Source of the DNA: Branchipolynoe longqiensis
Lineage: Eukaryota; Annelida; Polychaeta; Phyllodocida; Polynoidae
Direction of reading: 5' to 3'
Assembly (NCBI GenBank): GCA_030323885.1
Contig: CM059191.1
Location: 106,498,844-106,562,843 of the forward strand
Length of the DNA: 64,000 bases
The notes under the pieces were generated by a model. That model was not told the origin of the DNA, did not search any database, and saw only the letters and a program-made list of their open reading frames with translations. How positions within the stretch are numbered: position 1 is the stretch's first letter; each line of letters starts with the position of its first letter. Made by a program: the position numbers and the translations under genes. Below, piece by piece: positions 29,385 through 40,300 of this stretch.

Positions 29385-29884
29385 NNNNNNNNNNNNNNNN
29401 NNNNNNNNNNNNNNNNNNNNNNNNNNNNNNNNNNNNNNNNNNNNNNNNNNNNNNNNNNNNNNNNNNNNNNNNNNNNNNNNNNNNNNNNNNNNNNNNNNNN
29501 NNNNNNNNNNNNNNNNNNNNNNNNNNNNNNNNNNNNNNNNNNNNNNNNNNNNNNNNNNNNNNNNNNNNNNNNNNNNNNNNNNNNNNNNNNNNNNNNNNNN
29601 NNNNNNNNNNNNNNNNNNNNNNNNNNNNNNNNNNNNNNNNNNNNNNNNNNNNNNNNNNNNNNNNNNNNNNNNNNNNNNNNNNNNNNNNNNNNNNNNNNNN
29701 NNNNNNNNNNNNNNNNNNNNNNNNNNNNNNNNNNNNNNNNNNNNNNNNNNNNNNNNNNNNNNNNNNNNNNNNNNNNNNNNNNNNNNNNNNNNNNNNNNNN
29801 NNNNNNNNNNNNNNNNNNNNNNNNNNNNNNNNNNNNNNNNNNNNNNNNNNNNNNNNNNNNNNNNNNNNNNNNNNNNNNNNNNNN
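29385..29884. other. Assembly gap (500 N)
   Basis: Exactly 500 N, a conventional placeholder for unknown length. It removes the 5' part of the Ngaro-like element, and nothing can be said about linkage distance across it. Confidence 0.99.
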
Positions 29885-30075
29885 AGTATTGGTGGGACGG
29901 GGACACCCGCAGCTCCCTGAAGCCCCTCATGAAACCGGACCCCTTTCCTCCACCAACCCGACCCCGCGATCAGGGGCAAACGGGGTCGCCCCCATTTGTG
30001 GCCCTTTTTACGATCTGAAAGGGGGGTTGCAAGGGAACTTTTTCAAACCCCCTTTTCCCACGGGGGAACTAAAGG
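29885..30075 (+). repeat. SINE-like conserved block at contig end
   Basis: The segment cccatttgtggccctttttacgatctg ... ttgcaagggaactttttc resembles 53,005-53,080 (cccatttgtcgccttttacgatctg ... gtgcaaggaaactattct), but with many lengthened homopolymers. I recall similar sequence as a widespread repeat in invertebrates (unverified). Its orientation is the same in both copies. Confidence 0.5.
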
Positions 30076-30175
30076 GCTTGGACACATAGTAGAATCTTAG
30101 GGGCGGGACGACAAACCCTAGTTTGTATTGACACATGGACCCCGTACCGTTCCGTCCATATTACCCAAAACCTAG

Positions 30176-32330
30176 GTGGCCCAAGGGCTCCGGGGGTTTG
30201 TTCGGGGGGTTGGGGTTTTGAAACATCCCTTGATAGATGCTAGGCTTTGTATGGGATTGTCTTCTAGCCCTTTTATATTCTCAAGAATATCTGACTTTGT
30301 TGTCCGATGTGCGGGCAGGGAGGGGGTGGACAGAATCATTAATTATTTCAACGATTTCTGTATTATTGGTAGGACAAAGGAGCAAGCAAAGCATTGCCAG
30401 CAACAGGTGATGGCAATATTGCGTAGACTGTTTTTTTTTATCAGTTTAAAAAAAATCATATCACTAGCAAGAAAGATAAGATTCCTAGGCATTGATGTAG
30501 ATTCGGAGTCCCTCAAACTCTCATTACCGGACGACAAATTAGTCAGTTTAAGGGAGATATTGCAAAAATTTCTTGATCGAAGAAAGTCAACTCGTAAGGG
30601 AGCTGGAGAAACTCGCGGGCTACTTGGCGCATTATGCTAAGGTTATCAGGGGAGGCAGAACCTTTAGTAGATGGGTGTATGATTTGTTAGGTACTCTCCG
30701 TGAGCCCTTTTATCGTGCACGCCTGAACTCAGGCTTTAGGGAAGACATCACCTGGTGGGTAAACTTTGCAAATAGGTTCAATGGGAAGACAGGTATGCTG
30801 GGGAAATTCGCGGAAACTGTAGCGGTCTACAGTGAAGCCTCAAACTGGGGTTTTGGGGCACGCACGATTAGATTGGCTAGTTGCATCTTTTAAGTTGAAG
30901 GATGCATGAGGTGCTCCGCAGGGAAATGGGGCATCACCACGTAGAGCCCCCCCCGCAAGAGGAGACAGTGAGCATATAAATGTAAAAGAGATGAGGGCGG
31001 TGATGGAGGGAGCCACCTGATGGTCACCGGGTTGGACTGGGGCCGAGATTATCTTTATAACAGACAGTGTGGTAGTCGAGTCTGCGCTTAATTCTGGGAG
31101 ATCCAGGTCATTGGAGATCATGGGGATGTTGCGAAAATTATTTTGGTTGTCAGTGGAAAATAATTTCACTTTTCGTTCAACCTATATAAATACAACAGTG
31201 AACGTGGTGTGTGATTCCCTTAGTAGATTGGACTTAGAAGCTAGCATGCACAGAATCAGATCAGTTGATCGCGACGGGGTTATGTGCTGTGCACACTTGT
31301 TTGATGCCTCTCTCCCCTATCTTTTCAGAACTGGAGGAGCTGAGGGCAGAGCAGCGGGGATATGAGAGGAAGTTTTACTCACAGAACTCTATCGCCCACG
31401 TTCAGTCCAGATACGTAAATATTTTGATTTTCTCGACCAATTCTCAGATGATCGTTCCCCGCTGCCCTGCACCTCTGAGCGCGTGGCGCTCTATGCATCG
31501 TGGCTGGCAAGAACGCTTACCTACCGTTCAGTGGTGAATTATCTATCGGGCTTAAATTTTGTCCTTCGTCAGAATGGTGCCCCTAGGATTAGATATGATG
31601 ACTATTTGGTCCAGGCAACACTTAAGGGCATTAGGTGACAGAAGGGGGGACACCCCCCGCCAAGCGCCTCCGATGCTGCCTACTATGCTACTACGGATTT
31701 TCTCTCTATTAACCTTAGACGCTGGCCACGTTGCATGGAGGGGAGCATTGCTTTGCTCATTTAGAGTGTTACTAAGGAAGTCACAAGTGACCGAATCCGA
31801 CTCCACCCTCCGTAGAGGAGACTTTGTGTTTTTTAATTGGGGGATCCTAATCAAAGTCCGCCGCTCAAAAACAATCCAGTTTTCTGAGCGGGTGCTGGAG
31901 GTGCCGGTCGCGGCGTGCCCGAATAGGGACCTTTGCGCTGTATATTGGACGAGGCGCCAGCCACTTCATGGAATTGCCTGCAGACACTGGAGACTTAGCT
32001 TTCCGCATACCAGTCCAGGGGGCTACTTCTAGGCCTATGACTTATAGGGCATACCAGAGGATGCTCAAAGTCTTCTCAAACCAGGCGGGCTTGGGCGAAC
32101 ACTATTTCACAATCGCCTCTTTAAGCGAGGTGGATGTACTATCTGGCAATGGCGGGCGCCACAATCGAGGAGATTAAAGTCAGGGGGGATTGGGCCTCGG
32201 AAACGGTCTACACTTATTTAAAGACCCCTCTGCAGACTAGGATTTTAAATGATGTCAGGGTCGCTACTAGTCTAATAGATCTTGAGACTCAGACGGAGGA
32301 GTGTTGGGAGCCTGGGCCGCAATAGCCGGC
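30176..32330 (+). pseudogene. DIRS-like element 2: RT-RNase H and recombinase remnants
   Basis: RT text LCMGLSSSPFIFSRISDFVV matches the element at 7.9-9.7 kb. The active-site motif reads NYFNDF instead of YLDDF, so one catalytic Asp is lost. A frameshift near 30,600 precedes the RT-RNase H joint. RNase H has YSEASNWGFGA (Asp to Glu). Another break lies near 30,900-31,070, and the end is VNVVCDSLSRLD. The recombinase follows from about 31,330 in pieces: VLLRKSQVTESDSTLRRGDF (31.75 kb), then GDWASETVYTYL with the catalytic Tyr (32.2 kb) and a stop at 32,325. The His-x-x-Arg region (~32,110) is altered. Several indels fall in homopolymers and could be assembly error. Confidence 0.75.
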
Positions 32331-32340
32331 CAAGGTTTGG

Positions 32341-32757
32341 CTTTTATTTGCTCGGCCAGTGAGCCTTAGAAAAATAAAGGTAGGCTTCCACCACTCCCCT
32401 TGTTCTTCCTTTTACTTCCTCCCCCCCCTTTTCTTCGTAGCCAACTTTTTGTGTGATGGGCGGAGGTTTCTTAGCTAATTATTATTTATTTATTATATTT
32501 ATTTATATCGACCTATTTTATTATGCTTTTGCTGCGGGCCGGTTCCCGCTGCGTCGGGCTGAACCCAGCCAGAACGCAGCCTGAGCGCGTCGGTGTCCCG
32601 CGCGCTCCAATTGAAATCTGTTTTTTTAAATTTTTTATATATGGGTAGGGCTTTTATTTGCTCGGCCAGTGAGCCTTCGAAAAATAAAGGTAGGCTTCCA
32701 CCACTCCTCTTGTTCTTCCTTTTACTTCCTCCCCCCCTTTTGTTCGTAGCCAACTTT
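32341..32757 (+). repeat. Direct terminal repeats of DIRS-like element 2 (B1-A2-B2 type)
   Basis: About 109 bp (cttttatttgctcggccagt ... cgtagccaactt) at 32,341-32,449 recurs directly at 32,651-32,757, separated by ~200 bp. Each carries AATAAA. PAT/Ngaro-type elements end in such split direct repeats (established knowledge), so this marks the right end of the element at ~32,757. Confidence 0.75.
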
Positions 32758-32984
32758 ATAATATAATATAAGATTATAAAAATAAAATGAAAAATATATT
32801 TTTTATTCAAAATTTGTTTTCTCTCGAAGTCAGATATACCTTATCCATTAACGCGACTACTTAGACTCAATTTATTATTTTGGTTGATAGAAGATATTTA
32901 AAGGTGATATAACTACAACGTAGTACTGTGCACTTCTTTCTACGCTGCTGGGCAGGTGGTAAGAAGTGGAGGGGTGGAGTACGT
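32758..32984. other. AT-rich spacer, no gene
   Basis: Short AT-rich sequence with no open frame or repeat end recognised. Confidence 0.4.
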
Positions 32985-33478
32985 TGTAAAATTTTCCGAT
33001 CTAATGGCATGAGGATATATGTGAAACTACTATAATAAATTGCAACTTGTCTATAGATGGTAAATGGTGATATATAAAATCCAAAGGCATATGAGGGATA
33101 TGTGGAGTTGGTAAACTATTACTCATTAGGTATAGAAATTGTATAGTAAAATAATCTTTGGAGGAGTGTCACTTCTTAGAATAGTCTTTGGAGGAGTTAC
33201 CTCACATACCCCCTCCCCCATGGTGTTATTTATGGATCATTGGCCACTACAAGGCACTGTAGCCAGCATAACAAGGCCTTGGATACAACAGATTGAACTC
33301 TGATTAGTGGATCAACCCATGTGACCACTGCCATCTTGGATTCTAGAAACCTATATAAGATAATAAATCAAGGAGTCTCACTCTCCTACTTTCACTCTTT
33401 ACCTACTTGCCTTCATTACCTGTATTGATTTCTCTTGGCTTGTCCACACCACCCACACCACCAGCCGGCGACTTTACA
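32985..33478 (+). repeat. Solo-LTR-like repeat, second copy
   Basis: This is the 494-bp homologue of 22,526-23,054 with the same TGTAAAATTTTCC start and GACTTTACA end. TATA-like cctatataagataata lies at about 33,350. Small internal deletions account for the length difference. Confidence 0.6.
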
Positions 33479-35140
33479 CAGAGTTTGAGACAAAGGAATA
33501 TGCTAATGAGATGACGTCATGGAAAGTTTAGCCGGCGGGTCAAGCGAGCCCTAGGCCGTGAATAAACCATTCAGTATCCAGAAGCCAAAGTGTTGAGACG
33601 TTGTACTTTCACAGTTGGTATTACAGCGCCCTTGTTTAAAAGTGTTAGAACCTGGAATGCCAAGATGTGTGGGTTCGCATCCCACTCTAGGTGCAGTGTT
33701 GCTTTCGTTTACATCACTCCCATCAGTGTGATAAAATGTCAGCATTGGAGTGACAAAAATACCTCGAACATTTAATCACAACAATTGTATTGGAATGTAA
33801 TCCAATGTTTAAAAATAATAATTGCACCTAAATGCATAGTTCTTTGTCGAACAAAATAGTTAGGGAGAATTTAATGCGAACATTTTTGTTACTAGATCTT
33901 GTAACAATTATATATACAGAGTGCATTTTCATAATGATAACATAATAAAATGTGAAAATAAAGTTAACAGATTTAGGGACAAATCTATTTTTTACCCACA
34001 TATTGTTAAATATTCATGTTATATATATGCAAAACTAAATATATGAGTTGTCTTTAAATGCAACTTTCAGCCAACCAATCAAATACAAGAAAGATTGCCC
34101 TAAAAGTGACTGCTTTGTAGATTTAAAAAATGACTCAGAAATACCTTAGTAAGAAAAACAGACATTTTTGCTGTGTTTTGGTCTAATATATTGTAAATAG
34201 ATTTCCTGAAATAACCAATGAATTTTATTGTAGGAACGATAAGAATGATCATCGGTGCTTGAATTGGTGGAGCAGCTTGGAATCCACCTCATTCTGTAGG
34301 AAAGGAGGTGTAGTTGGATGCTGTGGTAGAACATAGCCAGTAGTAGGCCTGGTGTAGGCCAGTTGATCACAAGACTTTTGCATTAATAAACAGGGCAGGC
34401 GCTTATTGTCCACCACAAAGATTGTCCACTCCAAGCGCTTTGATTGTGTTGTCTTGTGTTCATAAAAATAATATTGTATTTCTTTGTATTTCAATACATA
34501 GAAATAGAAACTAGAAACATACAACAAACAGAAACTAGAACAATATAATAAATAGAAACTAGAAACATACAACAAATGTGTGGCCCTTAGGTACAGATAC
34601 GCTGGTAAATCTCTGTACACCTCCAATCTCTCAGCAGTTTGTGAAGAAGACCATTGGGCCAGCGATTTGTTTGTTTGTTGTTTTACGTCCTGGCAACATC
34701 TAAGGTCATATCAGGACGGGTACCGACTTGTGACTGTGCACTCATTATGGACACCACCTGTAGGTGGTGTTGAGCGACAGCATGACAACCACATTTTCAT
34801 TCTCTAACCACAGTAGAAACAAGCAACGGGGTGTTGGCAACAACTTCATATTATGACTATACAAACTGCTTTTAACTCATAATTGTGTGGAGAATTGCAA
34901 CCACTATTGTTTAGTAGAACCACTTTTCTAAATATACCTCTCTGCAGAAATGGCTTTTGACTAACTCATGTAATTACATCATGCCAAACTCCTATGTATT
35001 AGAACTATTATGTTCACAATTTCTTGTCTTTGTTATTCTACATAACCTTTCTTCTTAAAATAATAAGTGCAAATAACTAACAATCCCTGACCACTCAACA
35101 AATATTTTGTTCAGTGAAATAAATATATTTACATCAAATA
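33479..35140. other. Intergenic; tRNA-like and SINE relics
   Basis: A tRNA-like stretch (B box GGTTCGCATCC near 33,672) may be an old SINE. At about 34,663-34,755 the minus-oriented SINE tail (ttttacgtcctggcaacatctaa ... accgacttgtgac) is present. A short array of agaaactagaa(c/a)atacaac repeats lies at 34,503-34,575. No gene is recognised. The 3' side belongs to the glycosyltransferase gene, but no AATAAA was found close to its stop. Confidence 0.45.
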
Positions 35141-35339
35141 ACCAACATAATGACAGATGGAGATTAGCACATGTCCTCAGCGCAAAGCTCACATCAAACA
35201 GTTCACAGAACTGGGACTAAGTCAATGCGGTGACCCCATAAAACACTGGGAAGGAGCCAGGAGCATCCCACCCCTATACCCCATCCCACACCCATCCTAC
35301 ACCCGTCCAACCGTTACACACACACGAGGCAGCCTGCCC

Positions 35340-36695
35340 TCAGCTGACCATCTTCACCTTCTGGCAGTGCTTCCAGATGGACATCATGGACAGGGGCGGC
35401 ACCGGGTGGAGGCTCCTCCAGTCAGGGTGCAGTGGGCAGAACATAGCATTCGCATGCCGAACAATTTTCGGCACATTAAGACCAAAGTGCGGAAGGGACT
35501 TCTGTGAGATGTTGAGCAGGCGCGACACCTCCCCAAAATAGACATCCTCCAGCACGAAGAAGGGCACGTTCTGTGCGCCATCGAACAGCATGCGCATCGT
35601 GTGGCGCGTCATCAGGAACGTGGTTCCGCCGCAGTACGGTGGGTAGCGCGTGCGCGGCCACTCGCTCCAGGAGACGGCCCACTTGTTGCGCTTATTGCGC
35701 ACGACGTATGCGCCGCGCTCCCAGCACATGCCCACTAGGCCGGTTACCAGCTGTGGCGGCTTCTGTGCGATCATCTGCAGCACATTGGGCAGGTTCACAT
35801 AGTTGTCATCGGCCGTCCGCATCACGTACTCAGCATGCCTGCAGCGTTCGAGTGCAAACCGGAAGCCACCCATCACCTTGATCGACAGGTTCACGTAGCT
35901 ATCGACAAAGTCATCGAGCAGGATGTCACCGTGCTGCTGGTTCTCAGCATGCATCTGCTCCTGCATGGCGGTAGGCCAGCCGGCACCGAGCAGGAAGACA
36001 TGGCGGATGCTGGCCGTGTTGTGGGCTGTCACGGACAGCCAGGTGTGGCGCAGGGCGGCTCGGGCAGCACGCGCGGCTGGAACCGTCGTAACCAGCACGA
36101 GCATGCGCACGTCGCCCGGCGCGTCACACGACCGGGGCCGCAGCACATGCCGGTATACATACCGGAAGCACTGCCGGCAGGTCTCGTTCCGTGGCTGGGA
36201 TGGGTAGGTGCGCAGGCGTAGCAGCGGGGCGCCTCCCCAGAACTCGGTCGGAAGACTGGGGTTGTCAGCTCCAGGGGCAACTCGGTATTGCAAGGCCAAC
36301 GGGTCGAGGCCGGGCTGATTGCTAGGGGTTGAGTGGTGAGGGTTTGGGGTTGAGTGGTGAGGGCTGGGGGTTGAGTGGTGAGGGCTGGGGGTTGAGTGGT
36401 GAGGGCTGGGGGTTGAGTGGTGAGGGCTGGGGGTTGAGTGGTGAGGGCTGGGGGTTGAGTGGTGAGGGCTGGGGGTTGAGTGGTGAGGGCTTGGGGTTGA
36501 GTGGTGAGGGCTGGGGGTTGAGTGGTGAGGGCTTGGCTGGGTAGAACTGTTTGTGGCAGAGGGTGGGGGGACCGTGAAGTGCAGTATATGCCCAGTAATG
36601 TTTGAGGACAGCGGTCGGCCACGCAGATGCAGCCACATCTCGGCACAGATGAACAGGAGGCTCGCCAGCAGAAGGGCACGTTTCGCAGAGACCAT
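35340..36695 (-). CDS. Family-31 glycosyltransferase (beta-1,3-galactosyltransferase-like)
   Basis: The ATG at 36,695 is the first in frame and gives 451 residues in one exon. It is followed by a short cytosolic tail and a hydrophobic anchor (LLLASLLFICAEMWLHL), the type II Golgi topology of this family. The luminal stem holds about ten SPHHSTP repeats. The catalytic domain shows RAALRHTW, VFLLGAG, HGDILLDDFVDSYVNLSIKV, RTADDNYVNL at the metal-binding DxD position, YPPYCGGTTFLMT and EDVYFGE, in family order. The usual DDD(V/A) reads ADDN, so the first Asp is replaced. Such enzymes transfer galactose or GlcNAc from UDP-sugar in beta-1,3 linkage. The precise acceptor cannot be told. It is the only ordinary cellular gene in the window. 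An upstream non-coding exon is possible, since a tttcatttaag acceptor precedes the ATG. Confidence 0.9.
   Translation of the reverse strand: MVSAKRALLLASLLFICAEMWLHLRGRPLSSNITGHILHFTVPPPSATNSSTQPSPHHSTPSPHHSTPSPHHSTPSPHHSTPSPHHSTPSPHHSTPSPHHSTPSPHHSTPSPHHSTPNPHHSTPSNQPGLDPLALQYRVAPGADNPSLPTEFWGGAPLLRLRTYPSQPRNETCRQCFRYVYRHVLRPRSCDAPGDVRMLVLVTTVPAARAARAALRHTWLSVTAHNTASIRHVFLLGAGWPTAMQEQMHAENQQHGDILLDDFVDSYVNLSIKVMGGFRFALERCRHAEYVMRTADDNYVNLPNVLQMIAQKPPQLVTGLVGMCWERGAYVVRNKRNKWAVSWSEWPRTRYPPYCGGTTFLMTRHTMRMLFDGAQNVPFFVLEDVYFGEVSRLLNISQKSLPHFGLNVPKIVRHANAMFCPLHPDWRSLHPVPPLSMMSIWKHCQKVKMVS
36325..36535. repeat. 21-bp coding minisatellite in the glycosyltransferase stem
   Basis: About ten units of gggttgagtggtgagggctg(g) are seen, in frame and encoding seven-residue SPHHSTP repeats. 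Two variants (ctt for ctg) occur more than once, showing unit-level duplication. The length is a multiple of three throughout, so the frame is kept. Confidence 0.9.
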
Positions 36696-36794
36696 CTTCA
36701 CTTGGATAACCTTAAATGAAAACAGGTTGTATATGATAAACGCATCCACAGCTAAGGAACTTTAAAACAAGCAAGCACACATTTTACAGGACTG

Positions 36795-37125
36795 GATGCT
36801 GTAGATGAATTGGTAGAGTGAGGATTTCCATGTGGAAGGTTTGGGGTTCGAAACCCAGCCCTGTCAAACCAGTGACTTACAAAATTGATACTTGTCACTA
36901 CCTAGCCTGCTCCTAACAATTTGCATTCCTGGGAGTAGGATATGGCAAAGATTGGTTAGCTCAGAATGAGGATAATGTGACTGAGTGCGATATCAGGTCC
37001 TGGCAGCCAGGTATCCCAGTCGGGTAGCACTATAAAGCCACCATGAGTGTACACTGTCACAAATCGGTCCCGATCCTGATATTTCTTTAGATATTGCTAG
37101 AATTTAAAACCCCAGCAAACAAATG
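36795..37125 (+). mobile_element. tRNA-derived SINE, full length
   Basis: Pol III promoter boxes are present: A box-like gtagatgaattggtagagtg (36,801-36,820) and B box GGTTCGAAACC (36,845-36,855). A body follows (acttacaaaattgatacttg ... ggataatgtgactgagtg ... agcactataaagccaccatgagtg), then the tail gatattgctagaatttaaaa. The same body and tail occur repeatedly at 57.9-64 kb. Confidence 0.85.
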
Positions 37126-37129
37126 AACT

Positions 37130-37308
37130 TAGATGTTGCTGAGACATAAAGCAAACAGAAGAAACTTATACATGTATGAGTAAATATTGGTCTCCCATTG
37201 CGGCAGCACAATAAAGTCACCATCAGTGTGCACTGTCACAAGTTGATACCTGTCCTGATATGATGTTAGATGTTGCCAGGATGTAAAACTCCAACAACCA
37301 ACCAACTG
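37130..37308 (+). mobile_element. Second SINE tail, 5'-truncated
   Basis: The body/tail part (cagcacaataaagtcaccat ... gatgttgccaggatgtaaaa) lies directly after the full SINE and abuts the first unit of the 101-bp satellite. Confidence 0.75.
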
Positions 37309-40300
37309 ACAGCCTGACTCCATCACGTACAGTAGTTGAACCTGGCCTCGCCCCGTCACCCCTGTTCATAACCAGCCCCTTAGTTTTAACATAATATTAT
37401 TGTAGTAGTCTGCTCTGACTCCATCACGTACAGTAGTTGAACCTGGCCTCGCCCCATCACCCCTGTTCATAACCAGCCCCTTAGTTTTAACATAATATTA
37501 TTGTAGTAGTCTGCTCTGACTCCATCACGTACAGTAGTTGAACCTGGCTTCGCCCCATCACCCCTGTTCATAACCAGCCCATTAGTTTTAACATAATAAT
37601 ATTGTAGTAGTCTGCTCTGACTCCATCACGTACAGTAGTTGAACCTGGCCTCGCCCCGTCACCCCTGTTCATAACCAGCCCCTTAGTTTTAACATAATAT
37701 TATTGTAGTAGTCTGCCCTGACTCACTCACGTACAGTAGTTGAACCTGGCCTCGCCCAGTCACCCCTGTTCATAACCAGCCCCTTAGTTTTAACATAATA
37801 TTATTGTAGTAGTCTGCTGTGACTCCATCACGTACAGTAGTTGAACCTGGCTTCGCCCCGTCACCCCTGTTCATAACCAGCCCCTTAGTTTTAACATAAT
37901 ATTATTGTAGTAGTCTGTCCTGACTCCATCACGTACAGTAGTTGAACCTGGCCTCGCCCCATCACCCCTGTTCATAACCAGCCCCTTAGTTTTAACATAA
38001 TATTATTGTAGTAGTCTGCTCTGACTCACTCACGTACAGTAGTTGAACCTGGCCTCGCCCAGTCACCCCTGTTCATAACCAGCCCCTTAGTTTTAACATA
38101 ATATTATTGTAGTAGTCTGCTGTGACTCCATCACGTACAGTAGTTGAACCTGGCTTCGCCCCGTCACCCCTGTTCATAACCAGCCCCTTAGTTTTAACAT
38201 AATATTATTGTAGTAGTCTGTCCTGACTCCATCACGTACAGTAGTTGAACCTGGCCTCGCCCCATCACCCCTGTTCATAACCAGCCCCTTAGTTTTAACA
38301 TAATATTATTGTAGTAGTCTGCTCTGACTCCATCACGTACAGTAGTTGAACCTGGCCTCGCCCCGTCACCCCTGTTCATAACCAGCCCCTTAGTTTTAAC
38401 ATAATAATATTGTAGTAGTCTGCTCTGACTCCATCACATACAGTAGTTGAACCTGGCCTCGCCCCGTCACTCCTGTTCATAACCAGCCCCTTAGTTTTAA
38501 CATAATAATATTGTAGTAGTCTGCTCTGACTCCATCACGTACAGTAGTTGAACCTGGCCTCGCCCAGTCACCCCTGTTCATAACCAGCCTCTTAGTTTTA
38601 ATATAATAATATTGTAGTAGTCTGCTCTGACTCCATCACATACAGTAGTTGAACCTGGCCTCGCCCCGTCACCCCTGTTCATAACCAGCCCCTTAGTTTT
38701 AACATAATATTATTGTAGTAATCTGCTCTGACTCCATCACGTACAGTAGTTGAACCTGGCCTCGCCCCATCACCCCTGTTCATAACCAGCCCCTTAGTTT
38801 TAACATAATATTATTGTAGTAGTCTGCTCTGACTCCATCACGTACAGTAGTTGAACCTGGCCTCGCCCCGTCACCCCTGTTCATAACCAGCCCCTTAGTT
38901 TTAACATAATATTATTGTAGTAGTCTGCTCTGACTCCATCACGTACAGTAGTTGAACCTGGCCTCGCCCCGTCACCCCTGTTCATAACCAGCCCCTTAGT
39001 TTTAACATAATAATATTGTAGTAGTCTGCCCTGACTCCATCACGTACAGTAGTTGAACCTGGCCTCGCCCCGTCACCCCTGTTCATAACCAGCCCCTTAG
39101 TTTTAACATAATAATATTGTAGTAGTCTGCCCTGACTCCATCACGTACAGTAGTTGAACCTGGCCTCGCCCCGTCACCCCTGTTCATAACCAGCCCCTTA
39201 GTTTTAACATAATATTATTGTAGTAGTCTGCTCTGACTCCATCACGTAGAGTAGTTGAACCTGGCCTCGCCCCATCACCCCTGTTCATAACCAGCCCCTT
39301 AGTTTTAACATAATATTATTGTAGTAGTCTGTCCTGACTCCATCACGTACAGTAGTTGAACCTGGCCTCGCCCCGTCACCCCTGTTCATAACCAGCCCCT
39401 TAGTTTTAACATAATATTATTGTAGTAGTCTGCTCTGACTCCATCACGTACAGTAGTTGAACCTGGCCTCGCCCGTCACCCCTGTTCATAACCAGCCCCT
39501 TAGTTTTAACATAATATTATTGTAGTAGTCTGCTCTGACTCCATCACATACAGTAGTTGAACCTGGCCTCGCCCCATCACCCCTGTTCATAACCAGCCCC
39601 TTAGTTTTAACATAATATTATTGTAGTAGTCTGCCCTGACTCCATCACATACAGTAGTTGAACCTGGCCTCGCCCCGTCACCCCTGTTCATAACCAGCCC
39701 CTTAGTTTTAACATAATATTATTGTAGTAGTCTGCCCTGACTCCATCACGTACAGTAGTTGAACCTGGCCTCGCCCAGTCACCCCTGTTCATAACCAGCC
39801 CCTTAGTTTTAACATAATATTATTGTAGTAGTCTGCTCTGACTCCATCACGTACAGTAGTTGAACCTGGCCTCGCCCCGTCACTCCTGTTCATAACCAGC
39901 CCCTTAGTTTTAACATAATATTATTGTATTAGTCTGCCCTGACTCCATCACGTACAGTAGTTGAACCTGGCCTCGCCCAGTCACCCCTGCTCATAACCAG
40001 CCCCTTAGTTTTAACATAATATTATTGTAGTAGTCTGCTCTGACTCCATCACGTACAGTAGTTGAACCTGGCCTCGCCCCGTCACCCCTGTTCATAACCA
40101 GCCCCTTAGTTTTAACATAATATTATTGTAGTAGTCTGCTCTGACTCCATCACGTACAGTAGTTGAACCTGGCCTCGCCCCATCACCCCTGTTCATAACG
40201 AGCCCCTTAGTTTTAACATAATATTATTGTAGTAGTCTGCTCTGACTCCATCACATACAGTAGTTGAACCTGGCCTCGCCCCGTCACCCCTGTTCATAAC

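Noticed and set aside
29151..30089. Long frames crossing the N gap
   Set aside because: They exist only because N is translated as X.
36329..36544. Plus-strand Gly/Ser/Glu/Trp repeat frame
   Set aside because: It is the shadow of the 21-bp repeat in the minus-strand glycosyltransferase gene.
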